64,000 bases of DNA from Streptomyces griseorubiginosus (GTDB lineage Bacteria > Actinomycetota > Actinomycetes > Streptomycetales > Streptomycetaceae), in contig NZ_KQ948746.1 of NCBI RefSeq assembly GCF_001514195.1, positions 142,239 to 206,238 on the forward strand, read 5' to 3'. Below, in pieces: positions 32,293 through 41,600 of the stretch. Position 1 is the stretch's first letter. The number at the start of each line of letters is the position of its first letter. The notes beneath the pieces were generated by a model. It was not told where the DNA came from. It made no database searches and saw only the letters and a program-made list of their open reading frames with translations. Made by a program: the position numbers and the translations under genes.

Positions 32293-32595
32293 TCACTGGT
32301 GGTACGGCTGCTGCGGCGCCTGTCCGCCGTGCACCTGCCCGCCCTGCCCACCACCGGCGGCCGCCTGCGCCTGCAACTGCTCCGCCTCCTGCGCGCTCAG
32401 CTTGCTCTCCGCACCGCAGAAGGTGCACTGCGTCGCGTACTTGGTGGAGATCGGGAAGAGCGGCACGAAGAACAGCGTGAACTTCGTGACCCGCTTGCGC
32501 AGCGTGTGCGCGGCCGGATTCCCGCACCGCCCGCACACCAGGGTGAGTATCGCGAGCTGGTACAGGTAGCCCTTGGTGCCAAAGAGGATGAGCAT
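32293..32595 (-). CDS. Zinc-ribbon protein with a membrane-associated segment
   Basis: A 100-aa protein starting MLILFGTKGYLYQLAILTLV (complement 32593-32595). It contains two CxxC pairs, VCGRCGN and QCTFCGAES, forming a zinc ribbon, separated by a hydrophobic stretch (FTLFFVPLFPIST). The C-terminus is Gln/Gly-rich. This is the common Streptomyces 'zinc-ribbon domain-containing protein' type; function is unknown. The upstream in-frame extension lacks conserved features, so I used the internal ATG. Confidence 0.82.
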   Translation of the reverse strand: MLILFGTKGYLYQLAILTLVCGRCGNPAAHTLRKRVTKFTLFFVPLFPISTKYATQCTFCGAESKLSAQEAEQLQAQAAAGGGQGGQVHGGQAPQQPYHQ

Positions 32596-32763
32596 GGTGT
32601 GGTCGCCTTCCGGATCGGTGCTTGAGAGGCAGTATCCCCGCAGCCGCCGCGCGCGCCGAGTGGCGGCCGCATCCCGTGGACCGACGTAGGCGGACCGGAC
32701 AGACGAACGGCGCCGCCCACCCCTGGAACGGGACGGGCGGCGCCACACGTCGAAACCGGGGAC

Positions 32764-33072
32764 TTATCCGGGGAACGGCTTGCTCGCCTCGTCCTCAGCC
32801 TTGATGCACGCGTCGAGCTTCTTCTGGATGGCGGCCGCGTCGCTGAGCGCCTTACGGGCGGCCGCGGTCTCCCCGAGCTGCTTCAGCTTCGCGGCCTTGG
32901 CCTTGAGGTTGGCGATCTGCTGACGCATCTGGCCCTTGTCGCAGGTGATGGCGGCCTTCACCGACACCTGACCCCGATCGGCCGACGTGGCGGCCTGAGC
33001 GGGCGCCGACGTGATGAAGAAGCCTCCGACGATGGCCGCGGAGACGGCCAGGGCGGAAAAGCGCTTGGTCAT
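32764..33072 (-). CDS. Small secreted helical protein
   Basis: A 102-aa protein with a clear signal peptide: MTKRFSALAVSAAIVGGFFI followed by the cleavage-like TSAPAQAATS. The mature part is rich in Lys, Ala and Gln (MRQQIANLKAKAAKLKQLGE) with heptad-like spacing, so it is probably a coiled coil, and it has two cysteines (TCDKGQM and DACIKAED). The start is at complement 33070-33072. I do not recognise a family. Confidence 0.8.
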   Translation of the reverse strand: MTKRFSALAVSAAIVGGFFITSAPAQAATSADRGQVSVKAAITCDKGQMRQQIANLKAKAAKLKQLGETAAARKALSDAAAIQKKLDACIKAEDEASKPFPG

Positions 33073-33182
33073 GAGTGTTTCCCCCAGATAGGGCTGACAT
33101 TGGTCGGAGTGGATCTTACAAAACTCATGTAACTCGTCAGTAACAAGCCGGACTTCGCCCACCGGACGACCCAAGCCATCGC

Positions 33183-33222
33183 GCACCGACCCGTGCCACC
33201 CCGCACCGACCCGTGCCACCCC
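33183..33222. repeat. 20-bp direct repeat, two copies
   Basis: GCACCGACCCGTGCCACCCC is repeated exactly at 33183-33202 and 33203-33222, in the gap between divergent genes. A related CGGACCCATCCC doublet follows at about 33275-33300. Confidence 0.8.
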
Positions 33223-33320
33223 GTACGTCGAATGCGCGCCTCCCCGATCGACGCGAGGGTGAAGGAAGCACCCCCGGACCCATCCCCGGACCCATCCCCA
33301 GACCACAGGAGCCGACCCCC

Positions 33321-33953
33321 ATGGCCACGACCACGACCAAGACCACGACCGTGACCGCGGACCTGGCCATCTCCCTCGACGGCTGTATCGCCGGCCCCGG
33401 CGTCACCCCCGACAACCCCGGCGGCGACGGCGCCGAGCCCCTCTTCGAGTGGATCCACAACCTGGCGAGCTGGCGCGAACGCCAGGGCATGACCGGCGGC
33501 GAGGAGAACCGCGACTCCGAGCTGATGCGGGAGTGGTTCGACGCGACCGGCGCGGTGGTGATGGGCCGCATGATGTACGACACGGGGGCGGACTTCTGGG
33601 GCGAGAACCCGCCGTTCCGGACCCCGGTCCTCGTCCTGACCCACCGCCCGCACCCGACCCTGGTCAAGCAGGGCGGCACGACCTTCACCTTCGTCACCGA
33701 GGGCATCCACAGCGCCCTCGCCCAGGCCAGGAAGGCCGCCGGGGACAGGAACGTCGACATCGCGGGCGGGGCGAGGACCGTACGGCAGTACCTCCGGGCC
33801 GGACTCATCGACGAGCTGCATCTGCATATGGTGCCGGCGCTGCTGGGGGACGGGCTGCGACTGTTCGAGGGGGTGGGGGCGGGCCGCCTCGAACAGGTGA
33901 GAGCGGAGGCCACGCCTCTGGCGACCCACCTGAAGTACCGCGTCGTGAGGTGA
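33321..33953 (+). CDS. Dihydrofolate reductase-like (RibD C-terminal domain) protein
   Basis: A 210-aa protein starting at ATG 33321 (MATTTTKTTTVTADLAISLD). It shows the RibD_C/DHFR-like pattern: AISLDGCIAGP, GAVVMGRMMYDTG, PVLVLTHRPHP, VDIAGGARTVRQYLRAGLID and ELHLHMVPALLGDGLRLFEG. These proteins are NADPH-dependent reductases of unknown substrate and are usually not true DHFR. A second, only distantly similar member lies at 42615-43211. Confidence 0.9.
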   Translation: MATTTTKTTTVTADLAISLDGCIAGPGVTPDNPGGDGAEPLFEWIHNLASWRERQGMTGGEENRDSELMREWFDATGAVVMGRMMYDTGADFWGENPPFRTPVLVLTHRPHPTLVKQGGTTFTFVTEGIHSALAQARKAAGDRNVDIAGGARTVRQYLRAGLIDELHLHMVPALLGDGLRLFEGVGAGRLEQVRAEATPLATHLKYRVVR

Positions 33954-33975
33954 CCGGCCTGGACCGGGACCCGGT

Positions 33976-34965
33976 TCAGCTCTCCAGGCGGCTCAGCGCC
34001 TCCATGGCCTCGCGCTCGATGCGTGACAGGTCGAGGAGGGTGGTGCCCGCCCGTACGAGGTACTGCTCTTCCCCCGACTCCCCGGCCCGGGTGATCAGCG
34101 CGGCGACCTCGGTCCACAGAGCGGCCGCCTCGGCGTACAGCCGGTGCCCGGTGCGCAGGTGATCACTGTCGACGCACTCGGCACACTCCGCGAGGAAGTC
34201 ACGGTAGAGATTGCGGAACAGCGCACCCCCGGTACCGGCCTTCTCCATCAGCAGGGCGGCCTGCGGCAGGTCCCGCCCCGGGTCGTCACTCCGCCGCAGC
34301 CATGTGCGTACGGCCTTGCCGGCCTTGTCGATGCCCCGGTGACCCAGATTGGCGATGGGCGGGTTGAGGAAGGCGTGGGCGCAGGCGGTGACGGAGGCCA
34401 TGATCGACGTCCGAAGCGCGGGCAGGTCCCGGGGCGCCGTGAGCGCGAAGGACCGGTGCTTGGCGGCCATGGGCCCCCGGGCGGCCCGAGCCTCGGCGAG
34501 ACTGCCCAGACTGGTGCACACGGCACCGCCCTGCTGCTCGGTGTCCACGAGCCGGGCGACACGGTCGTCATAGCCGTACAGGGCGACGACGTGCCCACCG
34601 AAGTGCACCTTCGCCGTGAAGTACTCCAGATGAAAACTGTCGAGTTGAAGCCCGACGGGCTGCCCGCTGTCGATGGCCTCCACGACATTCGCCCATCCCC
34701 TACGCGCCGAGGAGGTCTCCCGCACCGACAGCTCCAGCCCCAGCGTGTCGGCCAGATTCCTGCTGAGCTCGAACGGCTTCACCCGCCCGCCGAGAAAGGG
34801 AAACCCCATGCGCTTGCTGTCCCAGTAGACAAAGCCCAGCCCTCGACCCAGCCCGAACAGCATGGGCTCGGAGAGGTCGATGCCCTGGTGGCGGAGGAGG
34901 ACCCCGAGGGTGGTGGTCTCGCAGTGCTGCATGGGCCGGGTATCGACACTGGTCAGCATGGGCAT
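33976..34965 (-). CDS. BtrH N-terminal domain / DUF4872 protein
   Basis: A 329-aa protein. The first half has the BtrH-like cysteine-peptidase-related start MQHCETTTLGVLLRHQGIDL (a Cys after HC), GLGFVYWDSKRMGFPFLGGR, and a later FGGHVVALYGYDDRVARLVDT giving a catalytic-type His-Asp. The second half matches DUF4872 in style. BtrH transfers an acyl group from a carrier protein in butirosin synthesis. No acyl carrier or antibiotic genes lie nearby, so its donor and acceptor are unknown. Starts at 34965 and 34959 are both possible. Confidence 0.8.
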   Translation of the reverse strand: MPMLTSVDTRPMQHCETTTLGVLLRHQGIDLSEPMLFGLGRGLGFVYWDSKRMGFPFLGGRVKPFELSRNLADTLGLELSVRETSSARRGWANVVEAIDSGQPVGLQLDSFHLEYFTAKVHFGGHVVALYGYDDRVARLVDTEQQGGAVCTSLGSLAEARAARGPMAAKHRSFALTAPRDLPALRTSIMASVTACAHAFLNPPIANLGHRGIDKAGKAVRTWLRRSDDPGRDLPQAALLMEKAGTGGALFRNLYRDFLAECAECVDSDHLRTGHRLYAEAAALWTEVAALITRAGESGEEQYLVRAGTTLLDLSRIEREAMEALSRLES

Positions 34966-35222
34966 GCCGTGGTCTCCTGGGCAGGGATGATCAGTGAGGC
35001 ATCAGTATCAGGCTGTCCCCGGGACGTGCCGTCGGATGAACAGGCCTACAGCCGACGACGGTTACGCCGAGGGAGGCGGAGGCATCCATCATGCCCAACC
35101 CGGGCATCCAGATCCTCGCCCACAAGCCGGCCTATCGGATGGCTTGAGAGGGCTGAGTGGTCGGGCAGGGGGTAGTCGATCCGAGGAAGGACAGTCGGCC
35201 AGACCAACGGAGGGACCCCGCC

Positions 35223-35369
35223 ATGCCGCGCATGATCGAACGCATCAAGGAGTTCGCCAAGAGCCCGCAGGGCCGCCGCGCCACCGAACAGGCCCGCCGA
35301 GCAGCGGCAGACCCGCGGCGCAGGGCTCAGGCGAAGCAGTTGCTGGGCAAGCTTCGGGGACGTCACTGA
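35223..35369 (+). CDS. Small basic conserved protein (48 aa)
   Basis: ATG 35223 encodes MPRMIERIKEFAKSPQGRRA then TEQARRAAADPRRRAQAKQL and LGKLRGRH. It is strongly basic and helical, with GGAGGG 10 bases upstream. Peptides of this type occur widely in Streptomyces and may bind nucleic acid; this is inference from charge. The 257 bases before it hold no other supported gene, though an 18-codon open frame with a GGAGG-type site lies at 35091-35147. Confidence 0.65.
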   Translation: MPRMIERIKEFAKSPQGRRATEQARRAAADPRRRAQAKQLLGKLRGRH

Positions 35370-35451
35370 TCGCGTCGGCCGCACCGGCAGGCTCCGTCGG
35401 GGATCGCCTGGCGTGCCCTGTCTGAACTGGGCATGCTGCGAACGACCTGCG

Positions 35452-35736
35452 CTAGTCAGCAGCAACGCCATCGTCAGGAGTCACGGCGACGATGGCCACA
35501 GTGGGGGGCGGTGGCGCCGGGGTGTACACGTACGCCACTGCAAGCCCCGGCGCTCCGTCGTGGGGTTCGACCCTCGTCTTGCGGACTTCGACGCCGTCCT
35601 GGGGGCCGCTGAGGAGGACTCCGAGTCTGGGCACCTGTTCCAGTTCCTGCCGCAGCGTTTCCAGCGCCTGCTCCGCTCCCAGAGCCTTCGCCCGATCGGC
35701 CGCCCGTACTGTCACGGCCGCGATCACACCGCTCAC
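35452..35736 (-). CDS. Hypothetical protein paired with the DUF6247 gene
   Basis: A 94-aa protein (MSGVIAAVTVRAADRAKALG) overlapping the upstream DUF6247 gene by 4 bases. It has a helical first half (EQALETLRQELEQVPRLGV) and a beta-type second half (YVYTPAPPPPTVAIVAV), which is compatible with a RelE/ParE-like fold, though no key residues stand out. The coupling to a DUF6247 protein suggests a toxin-antitoxin-like pair; this is inference. Confidence 0.6.
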   Translation of the reverse strand: MSGVIAAVTVRAADRAKALGAEQALETLRQELEQVPRLGVLLSGPQDGVEVRKTRVEPHDGAPGLAVAYVYTPAPPPPTVAIVAVTPDDGVAAD

Positions 35737-36029
35737 CGGTCCGGTGCCTCCTGTTTCAGCCGCGCCGCAAGGTCGATGCCTTCCTGTACGGCGATGTCGA
35801 ACTCTGGATCCTGGTAGAGGCGGATCCTGCCCCGATAGTCGACGATCACCGTTGCGACAGCGTTGAGGTCGGTCTCCGACGAAGCCTCCAGCGCGCGCTG
35901 AAGATCCGCTTCGAAGGACTCTCGGTCACCGGGGAAGCCGTGCCCGGCCCGAAGGGCAGCCCGGATGTCACCGATGGTCTTCAACGGCAGCGCCGCAGGT
36001 CCGGGCGTCTCGGCGTGCTGTGCGCTCAC
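35733..36029 (-). CDS. DUF6247 family protein
   Basis: A 98-aa protein starting MSAQHAETPGPAALPLKTIG (complement 36027-36029). The conserved part includes IRAALRAGHGFPGDRESFEADLQRAL in one helical block and ETDLNAVATVIVDYRGRIRL. DUF6247 proteins in Streptomyces often precede a small toxin-like gene, as here, with a 4-base overlap. It may be the antitoxin or DNA-binding partner. Confidence 0.75.
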   Translation of the reverse strand: MSAQHAETPGPAALPLKTIGDIRAALRAGHGFPGDRESFEADLQRALEASSETDLNAVATVIVDYRGRIRLYQDPEFDIAVQEGIDLAARLKQEAPDR

Positions 36030-36122
36030 GATCGTCTGCTCCTTGTCGTCCGCTGTCCTAGGGGGAGTGTCCTACAGCGGCCTGAGTGCTGCCGAGGGAA
36101 CCCTTTGCCCGTGCATCAAACG

Positions 36123-36326
36123 TCAGGGCCGCAGGACACCGTCCATGAAGGCGCGCCACGCCTCGCCGGCAAGAGCGATCACGGGTCCCGCCTCCAGCTT
36201 CGAGTCACGCACGAGGATGTCTCCACCGGTCGACGCGCACTCGACGCACTCTCCCCCCGCACCATTGCTGTACGAAGACCTGAACCACACCGGATGGCCG
36301 CTGACATGGGTATTCGCAGTGCTCAC
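36123..36326 (-). CDS. DUF397 protein
   Basis: A 67-aa protein, MSTANTHVSGHPVWFRSSYS followed by NGAGGECVECAS, ILVRDSK, and WRAFMDGV: the DUF397 pattern. DUF397 genes accompany XRE/DUF5753 regulators of the WhiJ/AbaA type in Streptomyces and modulate development or secondary metabolism. It overlaps the regulator upstream by 4 bases. Confidence 0.92.
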   Translation of the reverse strand: MSTANTHVSGHPVWFRSSYSNGAGGECVECASTGGDILVRDSKLEAGPVIALAGEAWRAFMDGVLRP

Positions 36327-37180
36327 CTTGCGTAATCCTTCAACACCGTCTCGATCAATTGGATGGAGCGTTGAGGACTCAGAGCTGCGGCCCGCAGGCC
36401 GTCGAAGGCTCTGGTGTACTCACGAACATGATGCTCGCCTTCCAGGTACACGGCATCGGTGATGCCGTCGCGATACACCAGGTCCTGGTCTTCCGGATCG
36501 GGGAAGCCGAGCAGCGTGAAGGTCCCGGTGGCCGGATACGTGCCCGCATCGAAGGGGAGCACCTGCAAGGTCACACTCGCCAACTCGGCTGACTCCAGGA
36601 CCCGTTCCAGCTGCTCCCGCATCAGGGCCCGATCCCCGATGACATTGCGCAGAGAACCCTCGTTGACGATGAACCAGGCTTCGGGAGCGTCTGTGCCCGT
36701 CAGCATGGCCTGGCGCTCCATGCGGACCCGCACGGCCCTGTCGATGTCCTCGGCCGACATGTGGGCTCCCGTCTTGTACAGCTCACCGGCGTATGCCTCC
36801 GTCTGCATGAGGCCGGGGATCAGTTCGCACTGATACTGGCGGAAGGTGGAGGCTTCCTGCTCCAGGCCGATGTAGATGTTGAACCACTCGGGGACACCGG
36901 AGCCGTGCACCTGCCACCAGCCACGCGTCTTGGCCTCCCGTGCCAATGACTTCAGGAACTCCCGCAGTTCGTCGGTGGTGCCATAGAAGCGGCACAGCGC
37001 ATCGATGTCCGACGGTTGGACCCGGCCGTTGCCCGTCTCCATGCGGTTGACCTTGGAGCCGCTCCAGTCCAGCGCCTCGCCGACCTGCGCGCAGGTGAGC
37101 GCGCTCTTCTCGCGAAGCTTCTTCAGCTCGATCGAGAGCCGGCGACGGCGTGCCGTGGGTGACCCGGCCATCTCAACCAC
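36323..37180 (-). CDS. XRE-family regulator with DUF5753 domain (WhiJ-like)
   Basis: A 285-aa protein. Residues 10-70 form a helix-turn-helix (LKKLREKSALTCAQVGEALD then WSGSKVNRMETGN). Residues about 95-275 form DUF5753 (YIGLEQEASTFRQYQCELIP, GLMQTEAYAGEL). Starts at 37180 and 37171 are both possible. Together with the DUF397 gene downstream and the ATPase gene divergently upstream it makes the common three-part Streptomyces set, in which the small protein is thought to alter DNA binding by the regulator. Confidence 0.93.
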   Translation of the reverse strand: MVEMAGSPTARRRRLSIELKKLREKSALTCAQVGEALDWSGSKVNRMETGNGRVQPSDIDALCRFYGTTDELREFLKSLAREAKTRGWWQVHGSGVPEWFNIYIGLEQEASTFRQYQCELIPGLMQTEAYAGELYKTGAHMSAEDIDRAVRVRMERQAMLTGTDAPEAWFIVNEGSLRNVIGDRALMREQLERVLESAELASVTLQVLPFDAGTYPATGTFTLLGFPDPEDQDLVYRDGITDAVYLEGEHHVREYTRAFDGLRAAALSPQRSIQLIETVLKDYAR

Positions 37181-37340
37181 CTTTCGGATATCGGGCGTTC
37201 AGTCTCGCGCCAAGGGGTGTGCCTGCCAATCACCCGGAAGTGGGAATCTCTTCCTGCACATTGCACGAAGGGATACGCGCACGCCACTCTGGCCCAATGC
37301 CACTCAACGTGAGGGCTCATGACGCTCCGCGATCGCCAGC

Positions 37341-37838
37341 GTGGGCGTGTGTGTGACGAGAGGGGACTTCGTGGTCCAGGAAGCGTGCGTGTTTCGGAAA
37401 CCGTGGGACCTGGCCTTCAGCGCCGAACCAGAAGAAGTGGGCGCCCTTCGCCGGATCATGCGGCTCCATCTGGGGATCTGGGGCTTGGGACACATCTCCG
37501 ACCAAGCTCAGCTCTGCGTCTCCGAGTTGGTGTCCAACGTCATCACCCACGTGGGTGTGGGCACCCCGGTCACGCTCACCGTCTCCATGAGCGGCACCCG
37601 TCTGCGCATCGAGGTCCATGACCCGGATACCCGCGCCTTGCCGACGCTCCTGGCCGCCGCGCCCGATGCCGAGGGCGGTAGAGGAATGGCACTGGTCGGC
37701 GCGGTTTCGGACCGCTGGGGCGTGCAACTCCGAGCAGACCGGAAGATCACGTGGTGCGAGCTGTCGACAGGGTTGCCTTCAGGTGGGGGCCGCACCGGGG
37801 ACGCTCGTGCGAACGGGCGGCCGTCGTCGAGGAAGTAG
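37341..37838 (+). CDS. ATP-binding protein (HATPase, anti-sigma kinase-like)
   Basis: A protein of up to 165 aa with a GHKL ATPase fold: LAFSAEPEEVGALRRIMRLHL, the N-box ELVSNVITHVGVGTPV and the G1-like GGRGMALVGAVSD. Such RsbW-like proteins are partners of XRE/DUF397 sets. The start is uncertain: GTG 37341, 37347 and 37353 are in frame and no ribosome binding site decides. It is divergent from the WhiJ-like gene across 160 bases. Confidence 0.88.
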   Translation: MGVCVTRGDFVVQEACVFRKPWDLAFSAEPEEVGALRRIMRLHLGIWGLGHISDQAQLCVSELVSNVITHVGVGTPVTLTVSMSGTRLRIEVHDPDTRALPTLLAAAPDAEGGRGMALVGAVSDRWGVQLRADRKITWCELSTGLPSGGGRTGDARANGRPSSRK

Positions 37839-38059
37839 CGTTGAGTAGCTGTCGGGCGACCGGTGGATTGCCACGCCTGGCGCGCTTTGCTGCATATCGC
37901 GAGTGTCAGCTCTCCAGGCCCTAGTGCCGGATTGGTCCAACTTTGAGCTGGCTCGGGGTGAGATGGTGCAAGCTCACGCGACCTTTCTTCACCGAGCTGG
38001 GGAGATCATTCGTGATCCACGTCAACCAGTGGGCTAGGTCCGTGACGCAGCAACCTGCC

Positions 38060-38599
38060 TCAAGGCTGCATGTCCCAAGGCGGAAGCTCGCTGGCGGTGA
38101 CGATACTGCGGACGCGCAGGTCAGCTCGGCGGGCCGGCGTTGTTTGGTCGACGACAACGGAGCAGCCCATCCACTGTCCGCCGCGCTCCTCGACCATCGA
38201 CCGCACAGCCCTTGCCTGGCTGCCCGTCTCGATCCAATCGTCGACGAGCAGCACCCGGTCTCCGGTCCCCACGGCGTCCCGCTGTAGACGCAATTCCTGG
38301 CGTGTTCCCCGGTAGTCGGGGTGGCTACGTCGGGTGACCTTCTTTCCGGGGAAGATCCCGGCGGCCTTGCGTACCGCGGCGAAGCCGACTCCGAGTTCGA
38401 CAGCTACTGCTGCACCGAGCAGAAATCCCCGCGACTCGATGCCACAGACGGCCGTGATGCCGTCCTCCTGGAACGGTTCGGCCAGTCCGTGGACCATCCC
38501 AGCAAGTGCTCGGGGATCACGGAAGATCCCCCAGACATCGGCATGGCCGCCAACCCATTGGAAACGTTCGAGGACCAAGTCACGTGGGTGAGGCGTCAT
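38060..38599 (-). CDS. Adenine phosphoribosyltransferase-like protein
   Basis: A 179-aa type I phosphoribosyltransferase. The core is TAVCGIESRGFLLGAAVAVE, the flexible-loop region AAVRKAAGIFPGKKVTRRSH and the PRPP-binding DRVLLVDDWIETGSQARAV. These follow the Apt pattern (GIE-RGF, VRK-G, VDD...TG), but the loop and the WIETGSQ variant differ, so the base specificity is open. It lies 42 bases after the PLD-helicase gene on the same strand, so the two are likely co-transcribed. It does not look like the housekeeping apt locus. Confidence 0.85.
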   Translation of the reverse strand: MTPHPRDLVLERFQWVGGHADVWGIFRDPRALAGMVHGLAEPFQEDGITAVCGIESRGFLLGAAVAVELGVGFAAVRKAAGIFPGKKVTRRSHPDYRGTRQELRLQRDAVGTGDRVLLVDDWIETGSQARAVRSMVEERGGQWMGCSVVVDQTTPARRADLRVRSIVTASELPPWDMQP

Positions 38600-38641
38600 G
38601 ATCGCGAGTTTGCGGATGTACCGGCAGCCATCGCAACCGGG

Positions 38642-41600
38642 TTACCCCGCTGCGATGGCCGAGTACGACCACACGTCCGCAGGCAACTGATGATGCAGTT
38701 GCCAGGTGATGGCCATGGGTCTGCTGCCCTCGTGTCGGACATAGGTCGCGGGACCAAGCAGCATCCACGGCTGGGCTTTGCCTATGTCGGTGTCCTTGTA
38801 CCGCCGCATGAACAGCAGCACATGGCTCCCGCGTTGGACATGCTCTTGGTAGCGCAGCCCCGTGGGCGAGGTCTCTGCCGTGGTGCTCTGCGACTCCCAG
38901 TGGAACAGGGAGGGGCTCAACGCATAGTCCTTGTACCTGACGGTAGGGGAGAAATCCTTCTCGTTCTTCTCCAGTGTGATCAGTAGCGCGTCCGTCTGGT
39001 TCGGCTGGTCCCACAGGACTCCCTGCGCGAAGGACCCGGGCATCTGTCCGTTGAGACGAGCGACGCCAAGTGCAGCCAGGATCTCCGAGCGGTTGTAGGC
39101 GCTGTGGATCTTCAAGGGGATATGCGCATGAGGACCTTCCAGGGCAATGGGGAAGTGGTCGGTCTGACGCATCACATGCTTGAGCACCTGCCGCAGCTCA
39201 CTACGGAGTGCTCGCTGCTCGCGAAGAGACTCCAGTCCTTCCGCGTAGGAGCCAAAGCCACCAGCCTTGTCCCAGAGGTTGAAGAAGAGCATGCGAGCGT
39301 AGGTCTGGTTCCTCGGGTCCAGAGCCTCGTACGCCGGAGCGTCATCGCTCAGCAGGCGGGCGTACGCCTCAGCGCGCTCAGGGTCGTCGACGTGGAGGAA
39401 CGCGTGAACGCGCTTCAACAGATCCTCTTCGCCGTCCCGTTCAGGCAGTTCACTCAGGCCGGCACGCCGCAAAACAGAGGTCCAGGAATTGCTCGACTTG
39501 TACAGCTCCTTGATTTCGCGGCGGCTCTCTCTGAGGTAGTCCTCCAGAAGAGGCGTATTGAAGGCGCTGACTTCCTTGGCAAGGGTCTGAACGGTTGCCT
39601 TGATCTGCGTGCGGATGTTGTCCAGCACGATGTCCTTGGACTTGCCTTCAAGGATGATCTGGCAGCCGGACGGCAGAAGCGGGAAGTCGTGTTCGGCATG
39701 CTCAAGGAGACGGTTTCGCGACAAGTTTGTCATCGCGCGGAACTGCTCCTCGAACCGAAATTCCGCGCGATGTTGGCCGATGAAGTCCAGAACGGTCAGC
39801 ACCGGCTTGTTTGGCGTACGCCGCAAGCCTCGGCCAAGCTGTTGAAGGAAGACGGTTGCACTGCTCGTCGGACGGAGAAGCAGCAGCGTATCGACGTCGG
39901 GGATGTCCAAGCCCTCGTTGAATAGGTCTACGGAGAAGATGACCTGGATCTGACCGGCTTTGAGTTCGGCGAGGATCCGGTCACGTGTCTCGGGCTTCGA
40001 CTCGCTATCCAAGGCCTCAGCCCTGATCCCCGCGTCCTGGAAGCACTTCGCCATGAAGTGAGCGTGCTTCCTGGTGACGCAGAATCCGAGCGCTCGCATA
40101 CTCAACGGGTCAGATACCTTGTCCCGCACCTGCTTGAGGACGATACGAGCTCGGGCGTGATCGGCGGAGAACAGGTCACCGAGCTGACTCTGATCGTACG
40201 TCCCCGAGCGCCAGTTGAGGCGAGTGAGATCTGTACCGTCTGGCAGGCCGAAGTAATGGAACGGGCACAGGAGGTCGTTGTCGAGCGCCTCCCACAGTCG
40301 CATCTCGGCTGCGATCCTGCCGTCAAAGAACTCGTTCTGCACATTGAGTCCATCGGCACGCTCAGGGGTGGCGGTCAGACCGAGGAGCTGCTTCGGTTTG
40401 AAGTGGTTGAGAACACGGCGATAGGTCGTAGCCGTCGCGTGATGGAACTCGTCGACGACGATGATGTCGAAGTGCTCAGGGTCGAACTGATCCAGTCGCT
40501 GATCGGTGAGCGACTGGACGCTCGCGAAGACATGCTGCCAGCCCCGCGGCAGTTCGCCGCTGAAGAGCGGTTCACCGAAGGAGGCGTCATCCAGTACTTC
40601 CCGGTACTTTCGCAGCGACTGCTTCAAGATCTCTTTGCGGTGAGCCACGAAGAGTAGCCGTGGGTACTGCTTGCCGCCCCACTGCTTGTGCAGATTTCGG
40701 TAGTCAAGGGCCGCCATGACGGTCTTGCCCGTACCAGTTGCGGCGACCAGCAGGTTCTGGTGATGGCCGCGGACCTCACGCTCGACGCGCAGCCGCTCCA
40801 GCATGTCGGCCTGGTGCGGGTACGGGCGCACTTCAAGGCCCGAAAGACTGATCTTGGCGTCCTGCTGAGACGTTGACCCGCCAGCCACCCCAAGAGCTTC
40901 GTCCAACTTGCGGGCGTCGCGATCGGGGTCGTAGGCCTCAAAAGCGATGTCGTTCCAGTAGGAGTCAAAGCTGGCCTCAAACTTGTTCAGCACGGCGGGT
41001 GTCGCGACGGACGACAGGCGTACGTTCCACTCCAGGCCATCGAGAAGTGCGGCTTTGGAGAGGTTGGAACTGCCTACGTACGCGGTATCGAAGCCAGTAT
41101 TGCGGCGAAACAGCCAGGCCTTGGCGTGCAGGCGGGTGGAGCGGGTCTCGTAGTTGACCTTCACCTCGGCGCCAAAGTCTCGGACCAGGCGGTCGAGAGC
41201 ATGCCGATCGGTGGCACCCATGTAGGTCGTCGTGATGACACGAATTGGTACGCCTCGGTGCGCGGCTTCACGCAGCGAACTCTCCAGGACGCGAATGCCG
41301 TACCACTTGACGAACGCGCACAGCAGGTCGATGCGGTCCGCCGTGGCCAGTTCCGCGCGAAGTTCGGCTCCCAGATTGGGATCGTCTGGGGCGTTGGTGA
41401 TCAGTGCGGTTTCGGAGAGGGGGGTGAGGGGGCGGATTGCATAGACGCCGGGGGCTTCCTGTTCCGCGAGCGCGAGCAACTGACGGGGGCCATCGACGAT
41501 GGTCTCGCTGTGCGCGCTTTCATCCTGCTCAGGCACGCTAACGGTCAGCGACTGCATGATTTGGTTGGCGACCGCGACCTGTTCCTTCTGCGGCAGTTGA

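Noticed and set aside
33069..33929. Minus-strand open frame of 286 codons opposite the DHFR-like gene at 33321
   Set aside because: Antisense shadow; the plus-strand protein has the RibD_C motifs.
35091..35147. 18-codon open frame with a GGAGGCGGAGG site, possible peptide gene
   Set aside because: The spacing is acceptable but nothing supports conservation; kept only as a note, not annotated as a gene.
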